From: Sarcomyxa edulis
Taxonomy: Eukaryota; Basidiomycota; Agaricomycetes; Agaricales; Mycenaceae
Length of the DNA: 64,000 bases
NCBI GenBank assembly: GCA_009761415.1
Contig: QUOL01000005.1
Span: 310,001 to 374,000 of the forward strand
Direction: 5' to 3'
Shown here: positions 63,430-64,000 of the stretch, piece after piece
Numbering within the stretch: the first letter of the stretch is position 1
Layout of the letters: every line of letters begins with the position of its first letter
Program-made: the position numbers and the translations under genes
The notes under the pieces: model-generated
What the model saw: only the letters and a program-made list of their open reading frames with translations
What the model was told of the DNA's origin: nothing
Database searches by the model: none

Positions 63430-64000
63430 ATGTTTAGGTTGCACCGTCACCGTGAATCGCGTAGAAAATATGTGTTTGCTCAGTAAGTGGCAGACTCAAA
63501 CCATGACTCGATTTCTGATTTATATTCGTAGCTTCATGGTTGGAAATACCTACGTGAGCATCGACATCCAGGCTGATATGTTGAAGAACATGTTATAAAC
63601 GCGTCTTTTGATATAAATGAAAAGCCCTACTCTATCGACGACTGGATAGAAGATATCAAGCTCGCTGGGGCTCATGACATGTGTGTATACGTACCTATAT
63701 CTCTGTCTTGACTTATCTGATCTTGATTTCTAGCGATGGATTCGTGCTCAATGTTGGACGCGAAACTTGGCAGTATGATCAAGTGTCCAAATGCTTCGAA
63801 GCCGCAACGAATATTGCTGCAGATACGAAGACAGATCTACCTTTCAGATTTTCTCTGAGCTTCGATATGAGGTGAGTCGATAATTTCTCATACAAGCACA
63901 CTGATGTCTATCAACTCTCCCCGCTTCAGCTCTATCCCTTCGAAAGATGTCAAGGATGTTCAACTCTTGCAAAACTACATCCAGACATTCGGCCGTCATC
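63430..64000 (+). CDS. GH71 alpha-1,3-glucanase (mutanase), 5' part, cut by window edge
   Basis: Spliced start: MFRLHRHRESRRKYVFAHFM then VGNTYPYSIDDWIEDIKLAG and AHDIDGFVLNVGRETWQYDQ. These match the start of family GH71 (VFAHFMVGN-Y, W-x-DI-LA-A-GIDGFALN). Later exons read AATNIAADTKTDLPFRFSLS and KDVQLLQNYIQTFGRH, running off the window. Such enzymes hydrolyse alpha-1,3-glucan of fungal cell or spore walls. The protein begins almost directly with the catalytic fold and a basic RHRESRRK leader; there is no signal peptide, as in fission yeast Agn2, which acts inside the ascus. Another start further upstream with an intron cannot be excluded. Confidence 0.82.

Overview
This window is nuclear DNA from a filamentous basidiomycete, most likely an agaricomycete mushroom. 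Genes are split by many 45-70 bp GT-AG introns, coding density is fairly high, and the gene content is eukaryotic and fungal: Pmr1-type Ca2+ pump, ERD2, clathrin light chain, four-RRM Nrd1-like protein, TRI5-type terpene synthases, GH71 glucanase and fungal F-box families. I saw no bacterial signals, CRISPR, rRNA or convincing tRNA.

Left part (0-30 kb): an F-box/LRR-like gene; a multipass membrane protein with a disordered tail; a saccharopine-dehydrogenase-like reductase; an RS-rich nuclear protein; a 280-bp tandem duplication; a BBE-type FAD oxidoreductase with a low-complexity insertion and Tyr at the usual covalent-flavin His position; a DH-BAR-SH3 RhoGEF; a frameshifted F-box relict related to the first gene; a secretory-pathway Ca2+ ATPase; a peroxisomal Ant1-type carrier; and an unrecognised nuclear-looking protein.

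Middle (30-52 kb): TRI5-type sesquiterpene synthase copy 1 on the minus strand; an Nrd1/Msa2-like RNA-binding protein; an MFS sugar transporter; two adjacent related disordered proteins; the HDEL receptor ERD2; a second pair of related unknown genes that flank terpene synthase copy 2; and a shrunken terpene synthase relict 0.65 kb beyond copy 2.

Right part (52-64 kb): a nested transposon. An apparently complete 4960-bp hAT element (17-bp matching ends, 8-bp target duplication, spliced transposase) sits inside a roughly 426-bp MITE-like element that has its own 34-bp inverted ends and 8-bp target duplication. Beyond it lie terpene synthase copy 3, which has lost both aspartates of the Asp-rich metal motif, a monoacylglycerol-lipase-like hydrolase, clathrin light chain, and the start of a GH71 alpha-1,3-glucanase without a signal peptide, cut by the window edge.

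Most genes are independent housekeeping functions. The block from about 39 to 60 kb looks like an expanding accessory region: a dispersed terpene synthase family (three genes plus one relict), two families of lineage-restricted disordered proteins and transposons. No P450 or other tailoring enzyme lies next to the synthases, so this is not a classical terpene cluster within the window. Gene models are hand-built from reading frames, splice signals and paralogue comparison; exon edges not stated exactly are approximate.
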